Source: Oscillatoria sp. FACHB-1407 (GTDB taxonomy: Bacteria > Cyanobacteriota > Cyanobacteriia > Elainellales > Elainellaceae). Taken from it: a DNA stretch of 64,000 nucleotides. Both the position numbers and the translations under genes were made by a program. Where the stretch lies: NCBI RefSeq assembly GCF_014697545.1, contig NZ_JACJSA010000006.1, positions 186,001 to 250,000 on the forward strand, given 5' to 3'. Below, in pieces: positions 38,125 to 48,501 of the stretch; the stretch's first letter is position 1, and each line of letters starts with the position of its first letter. A model generated the notes under the pieces. That model was given only the letters and a program-made list of their open reading frames with translations, had not been told where the DNA came from and did not search any database.

Positions 38125-41100
38125 TTATCTGGAGATGGTATCGAGTGGAAATATGACCTTAAACAAGGTGCGATCGCCCCTTTCAATCTCAAATCTGCCA
38201 CTCAGTTGATCTGTTAAAACTTGCACGAGAGTTAGTCCGATTGACACATCTCTCTTGATATTAAAGTCTGTGGGCAGGGTATTGCCTTCATTCCCGACGG
38301 TGAGTTGCACTTTAGTGTTGGCAATTCGCTGTAAGCTGACATACAAATTAGTAGTATTAACGTCACTACAGCCGTACTTCATCACGTTTGTCACCAACTC
38401 ATTGAGAATCAAACCACAAGGCACTGCCTGATCCAGGCTAATGTTAATGCTCGAATCAATATTGATATGGTTAATCACTCTCCGCTCTGAGGAGCGATAG
38501 GTATTGAACAAATGTCTTATTAACTCTTCGGCGTAGGCGGCAAAATTCATCGCAGCAAATTGTTCCAGGCGGTAGAGAGCTTCGTGGACTAACGCCATTG
38601 ACAGGACTCGATCCTGGCTAATCTTCAACGCCATTTTTAGATGTAGATCTTGAGAGCGATTAGCCTGTAGATCGAGCAAGCTAGAAATGACTTGTAAATT
38701 ATTTTTGACCCGATGATGAATCTCGGTTAACAAGATCTCTTTCTCACGCAGCGATCGCTGTAACTGTTTTTCAAATTGTTTGCGATCGCTAATATCGGTG
38801 ACTAGAGCGTAATAGCCTTGAACTTCTGTTGTGATGTGATCGATGCGAGGAACTAACATTGCATTGACATAGCGATTGCCACTGGGATAAGGAAACTCAA
38901 TCTCATATTCAACGGTTTTCCCTGTAAAAACTTGATCAATATAGGGTTGGGCTAAAGTATAAGCTGCCTCACCAATGACTTCTGCAATCTGTTTGCCCAG
39001 TATCTCTTCGGGAGAAAGACAAAACCACTCGTTGTAAGTTTGATTGACAAAGCGATATCGCCGATCGGTGTCAATGTAGGCAATACAGGCAGGCAGAGAG
39101 TTTGTGATTAGGCGTAACTCTTCCTGGCTCTGACGCAAAGCGATCTCAGCGTATTTGCGATCGGTGATATCAATATTAACGACGGTCACAACCCAACAAT
39201 CGTTTTTGTCATCCCGACGGGAGGTGAATGATCCAGTAACCCACCGTAAGGAGCCATCCTTGTGATAAGACCGAAATTCAATCAAAAAGGTAGATTCATT
39301 AAAAATTTCCTGGTATTTGGGTAGGATGACCTTTTCTATATCGTCTGGATGGATACGAGACAACCACAGGTGATTGTCTGCCATGAATTCTTGTGATGTA
39401 TAGCCGTAAATGCCTTCACACCCATCTGACCAATATTCATACTCCCAGTCTCGATTCGCGAACACTCTAAAACTTGAGATAGCGGCGATCGCACTGTTGA
39501 GAATGTCATTGAGCTTTGTTTCTGAGGCTTGCAGTGCCAGTTCTAATCTCTTGCGCTCGGTAATGTCACGGGTTACACCAGCAAAACGGTAAACTTTTCC
39601 CTGCTTATCATGAATCGGAAATGTGCGATCCCAGATCCAACGAATTGAGCCATCCGCACGGACGAGGCGATATTCATCATCAAAAAGAGTTTGCCCTACT
39701 AATTCTTGTTGATATTTCGCCTGGATATAAGCAGAGTCGTCGGGATGAATAGATTCTAACCAGGAACCAGGATCGTCATATAGCGATTGGCACGATCGCC
39801 CATAGACCGTTTCATACGCTGAGTTGATATAGATCAGTGCTCCGGTTTGAGCATCTTTAAGGAAGAAGACATCTGAAATATTTTCGATAATCTGGCGGAA
39901 GAGTTCTTCACTCAGGCGCAATGCATCCTCGGCTTGTTTGCGATCGGTGATATCGATAAAATATCCCACCATTTCAATGGGCTTTCCATTAGCATCTCTG
40001 ACTAAGTTCAAACCATTTCGCATCCAACGGTAAGTGCCGTCCTGATGAAGAAAACGGTATTCATGGGTGTGAAATCCGTGTTCAAATAAAGGATCTAACC
40101 CTGCAAGGATTGTAGAGGTGTCATCTGGGTGAACATGGCTCATCCAAAATTCGGAGTTTTGCACAAACTCTTGTGCCTTGTACCCCAAAATAGATTGGAT
40201 GTTGTCACTCATGAAGGTGGCTCCGTAGTCATCTTCAACTTTACAGGTGAAGATTGCAGCAGGAGTTTTTGCTATCAGAAACTGTAGTCTCTCTCGCAGC
40301 TTCAGGTTTTCGAGTTCAGTCGCTTTGCGAGCCGTAATATCCTGGACTTGAGTCACAAAATACAGGGGTTGTTGCTGCAAGTCTCGTACCACTGACATGC
40401 TGATCAACCCCCATACAATATGACCTTGTTTATGTAAGAACCGCTTTTCCAAACGGTAGTAAGGAATTTCACCAGTGACTAGTTTGTTGATGGTCTGCTG
40501 AGGGGCGATCGCTAAATCATCAGGATGCGTGACATCACGATAGGTTAATTGCAGCAGTTCAACATCGGTGTATCCCAGAATCTGACAAAGGGTCTGGTTA
40601 ACTCGCAGATACTTGCCTTCAGGGGAGCGAATGCTGATGCCAAATGCACTTGTTTCAAAGGCTTGTCGAAAAATTTGTTCGCTTTGTCTGAGGGCTTCTT
40701 CAGCTCGTTTGCGATGACTAATATCCTCTGCCAATCCGATAAAGCGGAGCGGGGTTCCGGCTTCATCGCGAATGAGCGTAATTTGGGCAGAAATCCAGCG
40801 AATGTCACCATCCGGTCGAATAATCCGGTACTCTCGTTGCACGGAGTTGCCCTCACATTGGTGGGCTACAGATGCCAGCACTTGAGGCCGATCATCAGGA
40901 TGAACTGTGTCTAACCAGAATTTCTGGTTTTGATACAGTGTGTCGCAACTGTACCCCCAAATCCGTTCATAAGCGGGACTGATGTAGATATACTCGCCCG
41001 TTGCCGCCGAATGCACAAAGAAGGCTTGACTCACGGTTTGAGCAATCTCACGAAAGCGTTCTTCACTTTGCTGTAATGCAACTTCAGCTTGCTTCAGATG

Positions 41101-43980
41101 GCTGACATCCATATCAACTCCGACCATCCGTTCTGGGTTGCCCTGTTCGTCTCGCAACACTTGTCCTCGTGCCAAAATCCAAACGATGGAGCCATCCTTA
41201 TGGAGCATTCGATGTTCGTAAGCGTATTCAGAAGTTTTGCCATCCAGGTGATCTTGAACCGATACCATGACAGCATCGCGATCGTCGGGATGAACGAACG
41301 TCGCCCAATACTCAATGTCATTGGGAATCTCGTCATCGGTGTAGCCTAATAATCCCTTAATCGTGGGATCAAGATAGAAATCATTTGTGCGTAAATTCCA
41401 TTCCCACACGCCGACTTTGGCAGCACGAGTCGCAAGGCTATAGCTTTCCTCTGCTTTCTGTAATGCCTGTTCAGCGAATTTGCGATCGCTAATGTCTGTT
41501 TCAATAATGGTGACAACCGTACATTCAGCCCTTTCATCCCAACGAATGGCTTGAGTTGCAGCAATCCACCGCAGACTACCATCTCTGTGTTGAAACCGAT
41601 ATTCTGTAGCCTGATTGGGTTCAAGTGCTTTCAAATTAGTGGTGGATGTAATCACGCGACCGCGATCTTCAGGGATGACTCGTGACAACCAGAATCCTGG
41701 ATTGGCTTCTAGCTCTTGTCCTGTGTAGCCAAACACCTGCTCATATCCACAAGAGCGATAATCAGTTATCCAGGTTTGATCAGCAAGTTGACGCATACTG
41801 GTAATGGCAGCAGGCGCACTATTGAGAATATCATTGAGCTTGGTTTCAGAAACTTGCAGGGCAAACTCCAGAGCTTTGCGATCGCTAATGTCAGTGGCAA
41901 CACAAGTGACAAACCAACAATCCGCTGCATCGTCGCGCCTTGAAGTTGCCGTTTCGGAGATCCATCGCCAAGAGCCATCCTTTTGCCGAAAGCGAAACTC
42001 GATAGTGACTGATTTCTCGGCAAGCATCTGCTCCAGAGCAGGCAAATGGACATTCCTGGCATCCTCTGGATGCACACAGGAGAGCCATATATTGCCATGC
42101 ATTAACTCCTCAACCGAATAGCCAAAAATTGCCTCACTGCCAGGTGAATAAAATTCATACTGCCAATGCATATCAGCAAATAAGCGAAACTGGGTAATGG
42201 CAGCACCCGCACTATTGAGAACATTGCTGAGTTTCGTTTCTGATTGTTGTAAGGCAATTTCAGCCGTTTTGCGATCGTGAATATCAATATCGACAATTGT
42301 GACTAACCAGGTATGGGTTGTGTCATCCCGCCTGATTTTGATGTGATTAGAAATCCAACGTAGGCTACCGTCTTTGCGATAGAACCGATAAGCCACAGTA
42401 TCAGTAATTTCTTGAGTGATCTGCTCAGGGGGTAAAACTCGGCATAAATCTTCTGGAAAAACACGCGATCGCCACAGGTTCTTATCCGCAAAAAATTCAT
42501 CCTTTGTGTAACCAAACACGGCTTCGCAGCCTGACGACATATATTCATAGTCGTAGTCACCTGTTTCATACACTCGCAAGCTACAAATGGCTGCGATCGC
42601 ACTGTTCAAAATATCTTGTAATTTGGCTTCCGAAGCTTGTAAAGCCAGTTCAAGTTGTTTACGTTCAGTGATGTCACGCACAACGCCTGCAAAACGGTAA
42701 ATATTACCCTGATCGTCATGGATGGGAAAGGTGCGATCCCACACCCAACAAATAGACCCATCCGGGCGAATCCGGCGGTATTCGTCGTTGAAGAAGGTAG
42801 TGCCCTGTTTTGCCTGTTGATATTTAGCCAGAACAAACGCCTGATCATCTGGATGAATTGTCTCTAACCAAATATCGTTGTTCTGGTATGCGGCCCGACG
42901 CGATCGCCCTGAAAACGTCTCGTAGGCAGAGTTAATGTAGATTACTTCGCGCGTCTTAAAGTCTTTTAAGAAGAAGATATCGGGAATATTTTCAATAATC
43001 TGGCGCAGTTGTTCCTCACTTAATTGCAGGGCCAACTCCAATTGTTTGCGATCGCTAATGTCAACGGCTGTTCCTAAAATTTTCGTCGGTTGTCCGGCTT
43101 CATCCCGCTCAAACACCACATCGCGCGATCGCAACCACCGCCAGGAACCATCTTTGTGTCGCATCCGATAGTCGATCTCTAAATACTGTCCATCGGGAAT
43201 GTTGCTCCAACCCTGCATCGATTGTTGAACCCGTGGAAGGTCGTCGGGATGCACACAGTCCCGAAAAACAAGGCTGCCCCATGCTTGGATTTCTGCTGGG
43301 ATGTAGCCCAACATGGTTGTAATCTGGCGGTTTATATAGAGATTTCGCTGTTCAACCAGATCAAAGATGTAGAGCAACTGTGGTGAGCCATCCATCACCC
43401 GTTCAATAAAGTCACGATTGTGTTGCAATTCAGTTTCAGTTTGTTTGCGATCGCTCACATCTAACGCGATCGCTGTTACAAACCAACTATCTGTCTCATC
43501 GTCTGGTTGAGAGATCAACGTGTCACAAATCCAGCGCAAGCTCCCGTCTTTATGATGAAACCGATATTCCATCTGAAAAGACTCTCCTGCAAAGATTCGA
43601 GCGATCGCCGGAGCAATGACCCTATCTACGTCTTCTGCAAATACTCGCGATTTCCAAAGATTTGGGTCTAATTCAAACTCTTGTGACGTGTAGCCAAATA
43701 TTGTTTCTGCTCCAACAGAGCGATATTCATAGTCCCACTCTCGATCTCGATAAACACGAAAACTTGTAATAGCAGCTCCAGCATTATTGCGAATACTGCT
43801 TAGTCTGGTTTCGGCAACCCGATGACGCGCCTGACTATCAGCGAGAGCCGCTTTTAACTCCTGAACCTGTCGTTGTAGATCAGCATTCTGAGCTTGAAGG
43901 GTAGCAATCTGTTCGACGGTATTGTTTGAGCTAGAAGCCATTATGGAATTGTTAGGATCAGGAAATGGTACGGATGACAT
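38125..43980 (-). CDS. Giant multi-PAS sensor histidine kinase (13 PAS domains, HisKA_2)
   Basis: A 1951-residue soluble kinase. After a coiled start, I count 13 PAS/PAC units of about 130 residues, each ending in a DISDRK or DITERK line with a linking helix such as QLELALQ-SE. The tail is a HisKA_2 box with LTEIHHRVKNNLQVISSLLD (phospho-accepting His) and an ATPase domain (LILNELVTNVMKYG, and SIGLTLVQVLTDQL with the G-box). PAS domains 3-4 and 11-12 are close internal copies. There is no membrane segment. PAS domains could bind heme, flavin or bilin, but no cofactor residue is certain. No receiver gene is adjacent. The start is less certain, since the first 14 residues may be skipped. Confidence 0.92.
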   Translation of the reverse strand: MSSVPFPDPNNSIMASSSNNTVEQIATLQAQNADLQRQVQELKAALADSQARHRVAETRLSSIRNNAGAAITSFRVYRDREWDYEYRSVGAETIFGYTSQEFELDPNLWKSRVFAEDVDRVIAPAIARIFAGESFQMEYRFHHKDGSLRWICDTLISQPDDETDSWFVTAIALDVSDRKQTETELQHNRDFIERVMDGSPQLLYIFDLVEQRNLYINRQITTMLGYIPAEIQAWGSLVFRDCVHPDDLPRVQQSMQGWSNIPDGQYLEIDYRMRHKDGSWRWLRSRDVVFERDEAGQPTKILGTAVDISDRKQLELALQLSEEQLRQIIENIPDIFFLKDFKTREVIYINSAYETFSGRSRRAAYQNNDIWLETIHPDDQAFVLAKYQQAKQGTTFFNDEYRRIRPDGSICWVWDRTFPIHDDQGNIYRFAGVVRDITERKQLELALQASEAKLQDILNSAIAAICSLRVYETGDYDYEYMSSGCEAVFGYTKDEFFADKNLWRSRVFPEDLCRVLPPEQITQEITDTVAYRFYRKDGSLRWISNHIKIRRDDTTHTWLVTIVDIDIHDRKTAEIALQQSETKLSNVLNSAGAAITQFRLFADMHWQYEFYSPGSEAIFGYSVEELMHGNIWLSCVHPEDARNVHLPALEQMLAEKSVTIEFRFRQKDGSWRWISETATSRRDDAADCWFVTCVATDISDRKALEFALQVSETKLNDILNSAPAAITSMRQLADQTWITDYRSCGYEQVFGYTGQELEANPGFWLSRVIPEDRGRVITSTTNLKALEPNQATEYRFQHRDGSLRWIAATQAIRWDERAECTVVTIIETDISDRKFAEQALQKAEESYSLATRAAKVGVWEWNLRTNDFYLDPTIKGLLGYTDDEIPNDIEYWATFVHPDDRDAVMVSVQDHLDGKTSEYAYEHRMLHKDGSIVWILARGQVLRDEQGNPERMVGVDMDVSHLKQAEVALQQSEERFREIAQTVSQAFFVHSAATGEYIYISPAYERIWGYSCDTLYQNQKFWLDTVHPDDRPQVLASVAHQCEGNSVQREYRIIRPDGDIRWISAQITLIRDEAGTPLRFIGLAEDISHRKRAEEALRQSEQIFRQAFETSAFGISIRSPEGKYLRVNQTLCQILGYTDVELLQLTYRDVTHPDDLAIAPQQTINKLVTGEIPYYRLEKRFLHKQGHIVWGLISMSVVRDLQQQPLYFVTQVQDITARKATELENLKLRERLQFLIAKTPAAIFTCKVEDDYGATFMSDNIQSILGYKAQEFVQNSEFWMSHVHPDDTSTILAGLDPLFEHGFHTHEYRFLHQDGTYRWMRNGLNLVRDANGKPIEMVGYFIDITDRKQAEDALRLSEELFRQIIENISDVFFLKDAQTGALIYINSAYETVYGRSCQSLYDDPGSWLESIHPDDSAYIQAKYQQELVGQTLFDDEYRLVRADGSIRWIWDRTFPIHDKQGKVYRFAGVTRDITERKRLELALQASETKLNDILNSAIAAISSFRVFANRDWEYEYWSDGCEGIYGYTSQEFMADNHLWLSRIHPDDIEKVILPKYQEIFNESTFLIEFRSYHKDGSLRWVTGSFTSRRDDKNDCWVVTVVNIDITDRKYAEIALRQSQEELRLITNSLPACIAYIDTDRRYRFVNQTYNEWFCLSPEEILGKQIAEVIGEAAYTLAQPYIDQVFTGKTVEYEIEFPYPSGNRYVNAMLVPRIDHITTEVQGYYALVTDISDRKQFEKQLQRSLREKEILLTEIHHRVKNNLQVISSLLDLQANRSQDLHLKMALKISQDRVLSMALVHEALYRLEQFAAMNFAAYAEELIRHLFNTYRSSERRVINHINIDSSINISLDQAVPCGLILNELVTNVMKYGCSDVNTTNLYVSLQRIANTKVQLTVGNEGNTLPTDFNIKRDVSIGLTLVQVLTDQLSGRFEIERGDRTLFKVIFPLDTISR

Positions 43981-44061
43981 GATTTAGTAAGAATAACTAA
44001 GAAACATCGAAGCAATGATGTTCTTTAAAGTTGTGTAGCGTGGGTATTGCCACCTCACCTA

Positions 44062-44156
44062 AGTACAAATCGTCGTCAATCAGGGTGGGAATTTGGGGTG
44101 CAGGGGTGAAACCCCTGGCTGGGGGCACAGCCCCACACTCCCCTGGTTTTATTTCC
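44062..44156 (+). repeat. Dispersed repeat family D, copy 2
   Basis: Nearly the same as 33567-33663 over 95 bp, including CAGGGGTGAAACCCCTGGCT and CCCCTGGTTTTATTTCC. The rest of the 621-bp spacer 43981-44601 holds the MITE copy at 44475 and no gene. Confidence 0.85.
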
Positions 44157-44474
44157 AAACCCTATCTGTGCATAGCAGTACTAGGAATGATGAATTAAAT
44201 AAAATGCAGTTTTTGTGTATGGGTTTAGCATTACCAAACCTATACAGCAAGGAATTCACCCATGTTATTTAATTCGCATTCCTGAGTTTCAGAAACCATG
44301 TTTGAGGTTTTCAGATAGGCTCTTAATACGCTAAAAACTTATTTACCTGACTACTCAATCTACCCTGAGATAGATACATCCATGACTGATGCTCATCAGC
44401 ATTGTAACCTGATCAATTTAATTCGTTGAGGAGGATGTCTGGAAAGCTTTGAGATCTCTTTAGGACTGGGGATT

Positions 44475-44543
44475 TATAGCCGTAGCCACACTCGATGGGG
44501 TTCCTGACTCGCCTCTGTCCTATCGAATGTGGCTACGGCTATA
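44475..44543. mobile_element. MITE-like element, family A, short palindromic form
   Basis: A 69-bp sequence whose ends TATAGCCGTAGCCACACTCG and CGAATGTGGCTACGGCTATA are inverted copies with one mismatch. The internal core of the full-length copies is missing. It overlaps by two bases the terminator of ndhK. Confidence 0.85.
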
Positions 44544-44582
44544 CAAAACAGCACTGGTACTCAGTATCAGTGCTGTTTTGTA
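44542..44582 (-). terminator. Intrinsic terminator downstream of ndhK
   Basis: A perfect 15-bp stem TACAAAACAGCACTG with CAGTGCTGTTTTGTA across an 11-base loop, 20 bp beyond the ndhK stop. The T-run lies inside the stem. Confidence 0.8.
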
Positions 44583-44601
44583 TAACAAGTTGTGGCTTGA
44601 T

Positions 44602-45402
44602 TTACGCTCCTAAATCGGAGGTGCCAATGCCTCGTTCGGCGTTTAAGGGCAATCGCTCTCGATCTCTAACCTTGTCTGACTCATTCGCAGGTTCAGTTGC
44701 CAAAGCTGGAGGAACAGGCATTCCGATCGCCTCTGTAATCTGTTGTGGAGGTTGTTGGCGATCGGGAGCACGCAAGTAGTCACCCGTGTAAATGGGTGAA
44801 ATCGGCTTTAACTGGTGAGGACGGGTGTAATAGCGGTGTGTTTGCCCCACGATGCCTCGCTCTTGCAGGGCTTCGGCTGAGATCTTCTTGCGCAATTTGA
44901 TGATGGCATCCATAATCGCTTCTGGGCGAGGCGGACAACCTGGAATATAAACATCGATCGGCAGGATCTTATCGGCTCCCCGCACCGCAGTGGGAGAGTC
45001 AGCACTAAACATCCCCCCTGTGATCATGCACGCTCCCATAGCAATTACGTATTTGGGGTCTGCCATTTGCTCATACAGACGCAGGGTTGCAGGTGCCATT
45101 TTCATATTTAACGTGCCTGCCAAAATAATCAGATCGGCTTGACGGGGAGATGCCCGTGGAATCAGTCCATAGCGATCGAAATCAAAGCGAGAACCGATCA
45201 GAGCCGCAAATTCAATAAAGCAGCAGGCAGTGCCATACAACAGAGGCCATAGGCTAGACAACCGGGCCCAGTTGTAGAGATCTTCAACCGTCGTCAAAAT
45301 GACATTCTCTGAAAGCTGTTGCGTGATTTGAGGAGGGGATAGCGGATTTTGCAGAGAATCGCGAAACTCTTCAAATTTTCCTGATGGGAGTGAACTGGTC
45401 AT
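44602..45402 (-). CDS. ndhK: NAD(P)H-quinone oxidoreductase subunit K (NDH-1)
   Basis: Carries the iron-sulfur cluster N2 that passes electrons to plastoquinone in the thylakoid NDH-1 complex. The 266 residues from the ATG at 45402 show the two adjacent cysteines in [10 protein letters not shown], the third in [11 protein letters not shown], and the fourth in [32 protein letters not shown] and [10 protein letters not shown] are also present. The long C-terminus ([13 protein letters not shown]) is normal for cyanobacteria. In most cyanobacteria ndhK sits in an ndhC-ndhK-ndhJ operon. Here neither partner is next to it; psaB lies upstream instead. Confidence 0.95.
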   Translation of the reverse strand: MTSSLPSGKFEEFRDSLQNPLSPPQITQQLSENVILTTVEDLYNWARLSSLWPLLYGTACCFIEFAALIGSRFDFDRYGLIPRASPRQADLIILAGTLNMKMAPATLRLYEQMADPKYVIAMGACMITGGMFSADSPTAVRGADKILPIDVYIPGCPPRPEAIMDAIIKLRKKISAEALQERGIVGQTHRYYTRPHQLKPISPIYTGDYLRAPDRQQPPQQITEAIGMPVPPALATEPANESDKVRDRERLPLNAERGIGTSDLGA

Positions 45403-45659
45403 AGCAATAAATTCAGAGATGAAGGGCTGACTTTCAATGGGAAGGGAATGGTTGATTGTGTAGGGGCGATCGCCCCTCAATGAAACTCCTAATCAGGATG
45501 ATGACTTTAGACGGGTCTGATAGGATGACGAGGCGATCGAGCCATTGCGTCCCTATCTGTATTCAAAAACAACTTCATCGATCTAGCGTCTACCTTTGAG
45601 CTAGTCTTGCTCCATTGTGTAAAAACAGTGTGGTAAGCAATTGTCGAGAGAGTTGAGAC

Positions 45660-45721
45660 AAGGTGAGACAAGGGGGTATGGGGGCTGTGCTGCCAGCTAG
45701 GGGTTCCCTCCCGCACTCCGC
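45660..45721 (-). repeat. Dispersed repeat family D, inverted copy
   Basis: On the minus strand GGAACCCCTAGCTGG and CAGCACAGCCCCCATACCC match the core of the copies at 33567 and 44062. It lies in the psaB-ndhK spacer. Confidence 0.65.
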
Positions 45722-45751
45722 CCTAACCAACCCTCGGCTATATAAACACCG

Positions 45752-45785
45752 GAATCGTTGTGAAGCCTCAGCCCCACAACGATTC
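45752..45785 (-). terminator. Probable terminator of psaB
   Basis: An 11-bp stem GAATCGTTGTG / CACAACGATTC with a 12-base loop, 28 bp beyond the psaB stop. The T-run is weak. Confidence 0.6.
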
Positions 45786-45812
45786 ATTCATACAGAAGCG
45801 TTAGGAGTCAGG

Positions 45813-48041
45813 TCACGGGAATCGACTCGCCGTCGATGACAGCAAGAACGCCGCGTAGGTGAGGATATAGCCAACGGTGAAGTGCGCGAGCCCCACTAAC
45901 CATCCCTGAACAATCGACAGAGCCACAGGCTTATCCTTCCAGCGCACCAGGTTTGCCAGTGGAGTCCGCTCGTGTGCCCATACCAGCGTTTCAATGAGTT
46001 CTTGCCAGTAACCTCTCCAGGCAATCAGGAACATAAACCCAGTTGCCCAAACGAGGTGTCCAAACAGGAACATCCAATCCCAAACAGCCTGATTATTCAT
46101 CCCAAAGGGATTGTAACCATTGATGACTGGAGCCGAATACAACCACAGATAGTCGCGCAACCAACCCATGATGTAGGTCGAAGACTCGTTGAATTGAGCG
46201 ACGTTGCCCTGCCAGATGCCGAGGTGTTTCCAATGGAAGTAGAAGGTCACCCAGCCCAGCGTATTCAACATCCAGAAGGTTGCCAGATAGAAGGATTGCT
46301 CCCAAGCAGCTGTTTGACAAGTGCCACCTCGACCGGGACCATCGCAAGGGAAGGTGAAGCCAAAGTCCTTTTTATCTGGAAAAAGCTTCGATCCGCGTGC
46401 GTCCAGTGCCCCTTTCACACAGATCAGAGTGGTGACGTGCAGACCCAGGGCGATCGCATGGTGAATGAGGAAATCACCCGGACCAATAGTCAAAAATAGG
46501 GAATTTGCCCCACTATTAATGGCATCTAACCAACCTGGAAGCCAGACGTTGCCGTGGTTAGGCCAGGCGGTTGTGGCAATGCTGTCAGGATTGGACAACA
46601 ACGTGTCGAAGCCGTACAACACTTTGCCATGAGCCGCTTGAATAAATTGAGCAAAAACGGGTTCAACTAAGATCTGCTTTTCAGGTGTGCCAAAAGCAAC
46701 CACGACATCATTGTGGACATAAAGCCCCAGGGTGTGGAATCCCAGGAACAACGACACCCAGCTTAAGTGCGAAATAATCGCTTCTTTATGATTAAGCACC
46801 CGCTCTAACACGTTGCCTTTATTCTGAGCGGGGTCATAATCCCGTATCCAGAAAATGGCACCGTGAGCAAATGCCCCAATCATTAAGAAACCTGCAATGT
46901 ACTGGTGATGGGTGTAAAGTGCAGCCTGTGTGGTGAAGTCCTTTGCCATGAAAGCATAAGGCGGCATGGAATACATGTGCTGCGCCACCAGAGATAAGGC
47001 AACTCCCAGAGCCGCTAAGTGAATGCCGAGTTGAAAGTGCAGAGAGTTGTTGTAGGTGTCATATAAGCCGTGGTGGGGTAAATTGAACTGCCCTTCAACT
47101 CGCTGACCAAAGAAGTTTTTGGCATCCAACATTTCTTTGATGCTGTGACCGATGCCAAAGTTGGTGCGATACATGTGACCTGCAACGATGAAGATAACGG
47201 CGATCGCCAAATGGTGATGCGCCATATCCGTCAACCACAGCGACTGAGTCTGGGGATGAAAGCCTCCCAAAAACGTGAGAATTGCAGTTCCGGCTCCATC
47301 GGCGGTGTTAAACACGTGGTCAAGGGTATCCGGATTCTCCGCGTAAGCTCCCCAGTTTCCGGTGAAGAAGGGTCTGAGTCCCTCTGGGTGGGGCGGTGTG
47401 AATAGAAAATTGTTCCAGCCTACATGCTGTCCTCGCGATTCGGGAATCGCAACGTGAATCAGGTGTCCTGCCCAGGCTAAAGAGCTAACACCAAACAGAC
47501 CTGCTAAATGGTGGTTTAACCGAGACTCGGCATTTTTAAACCAGGACAGAGAAGGACGAAACCTGGGCTGAAGATGCAACCACCCCGCAAACAGGAAGAT
47601 GGATGCTAACACCAGGAGAAACAGCGCACCCGTATACAATTCGCCGTTGGTTCGCATCCCAATGGTGTACCACCAGTGATAAACCCCTGAGTAGGCGATG
47701 TTGACCGGGTAGGAGGCTCCACCTTGTGTGAAAGCCTCAACCGCAGGTTTGCCAAAATGAGGGTCCCAAATGGCGTGGGCGATCGGGCGAATATGCAGTG
47801 GGTCTTGGCTCCAGGTTTCAAAATTACCCTGCCAAGCGACATGAAACAATAAACTAGAAGTCCATAGAAAAATAATTGCAACGTGACCAAAGTGAGAGGC
47901 AAAAATCTTTTGGTAAAGGTTTTCCTCAGTCATCCCGTCGTGACTTTCAAAGTCATGGGCAGTGGCGATGCCATACCAAATTCGACGGGTTGTTGGATCT
48001 TGAGCAATGTCTTGACTAAATTTCGGAAATTTTGTTGCCAT
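45813..48041 (-). CDS. psaB: Photosystem I core protein PsaB (solitary, divergent copy)
   Basis: One of the two large photosystem I reaction-centre subunits. The 742 residues follow PsaB from [11 protein letters not shown] to the end, with many histidines in transmembrane helices for chlorophyll binding. The Fx cluster loop [12 protein letters not shown] with both cysteine ligands, the P700 histidine region [15 protein letters not shown], and the quinone-site line [17 protein letters not shown] are present. psaA is normally directly upstream; here it is absent. Several segments differ from the usual form, for example [21 protein letters not shown], and [18 protein letters not shown] (one residue longer than the usual loop). 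A second, solitary psaB is known in some filamentous cyanobacteria, so this may be such a paralogue. Confidence 0.93.
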   Translation of the reverse strand: MATKFPKFSQDIAQDPTTRRIWYGIATAHDFESHDGMTEENLYQKIFASHFGHVAIIFLWTSSLLFHVAWQGNFETWSQDPLHIRPIAHAIWDPHFGKPAVEAFTQGGASYPVNIAYSGVYHWWYTIGMRTNGELYTGALFLLVLASIFLFAGWLHLQPRFRPSLSWFKNAESRLNHHLAGLFGVSSLAWAGHLIHVAIPESRGQHVGWNNFLFTPPHPEGLRPFFTGNWGAYAENPDTLDHVFNTADGAGTAILTFLGGFHPQTQSLWLTDMAHHHLAIAVIFIVAGHMYRTNFGIGHSIKEMLDAKNFFGQRVEGQFNLPHHGLYDTYNNSLHFQLGIHLAALGVALSLVAQHMYSMPPYAFMAKDFTTQAALYTHHQYIAGFLMIGAFAHGAIFWIRDYDPAQNKGNVLERVLNHKEAIISHLSWVSLFLGFHTLGLYVHNDVVVAFGTPEKQILVEPVFAQFIQAAHGKVLYGFDTLLSNPDSIATTAWPNHGNVWLPGWLDAINSGANSLFLTIGPGDFLIHHAIALGLHVTTLICVKGALDARGSKLFPDKKDFGFTFPCDGPGRGGTCQTAAWEQSFYLATFWMLNTLGWVTFYFHWKHLGIWQGNVAQFNESSTYIMGWLRDYLWLYSAPVINGYNPFGMNNQAVWDWMFLFGHLVWATGFMFLIAWRGYWQELIETLVWAHERTPLANLVRWKDKPVALSIVQGWLVGLAHFTVGYILTYAAFLLSSTASRFP

Positions 48042-48501
48042 ATTGTCTGGCTACCTCATTCGTTTAGTGAAGCCAATGCGCCTAAAGCTGAACTACAGTT
48101 AAGCTGCTCAACGATAAACGGTTTAAGCTCGACCCTTAAAAATACAGAATTTGGATAGCCAACAATGGGAGTGCTCAATCGAGGCACTCCTGGCTAACAC
48201 CAACTGAATCAAAGCGTGCATAGAATTGAGTCCTGAAGGACAAAAAGCTTACACTTTTTGCTCTATGTCGCTTTATAAAGAATTGGTATTAGTTGGCTTA
48301 AAATTTGGACTACCAACACTCTGTAATTACATGCCGATTAATTCATAACCTTATCGGTTGCTCTCTTTCCTCATCTCTAACTAAAGGCAGAGGTTGGTAA
48401 ATTTGAACGTGAAGACTTTCGTGTTTTAACGCACACCGATGGTCTTTAGAGATAGATACATTGAACTCAATTCCAGCACTTCAGAAGATGAACATCACTC
48501 G
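48042..48501. other. Intergenic region upstream of psaB, 460 bp
   Basis: Separates psaB from the co-directional TIR gene. psaB probably has its own promoter here. A GAGGTAG word lies about 12 bases before the psaB start. I see no other element. Confidence 0.4.
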
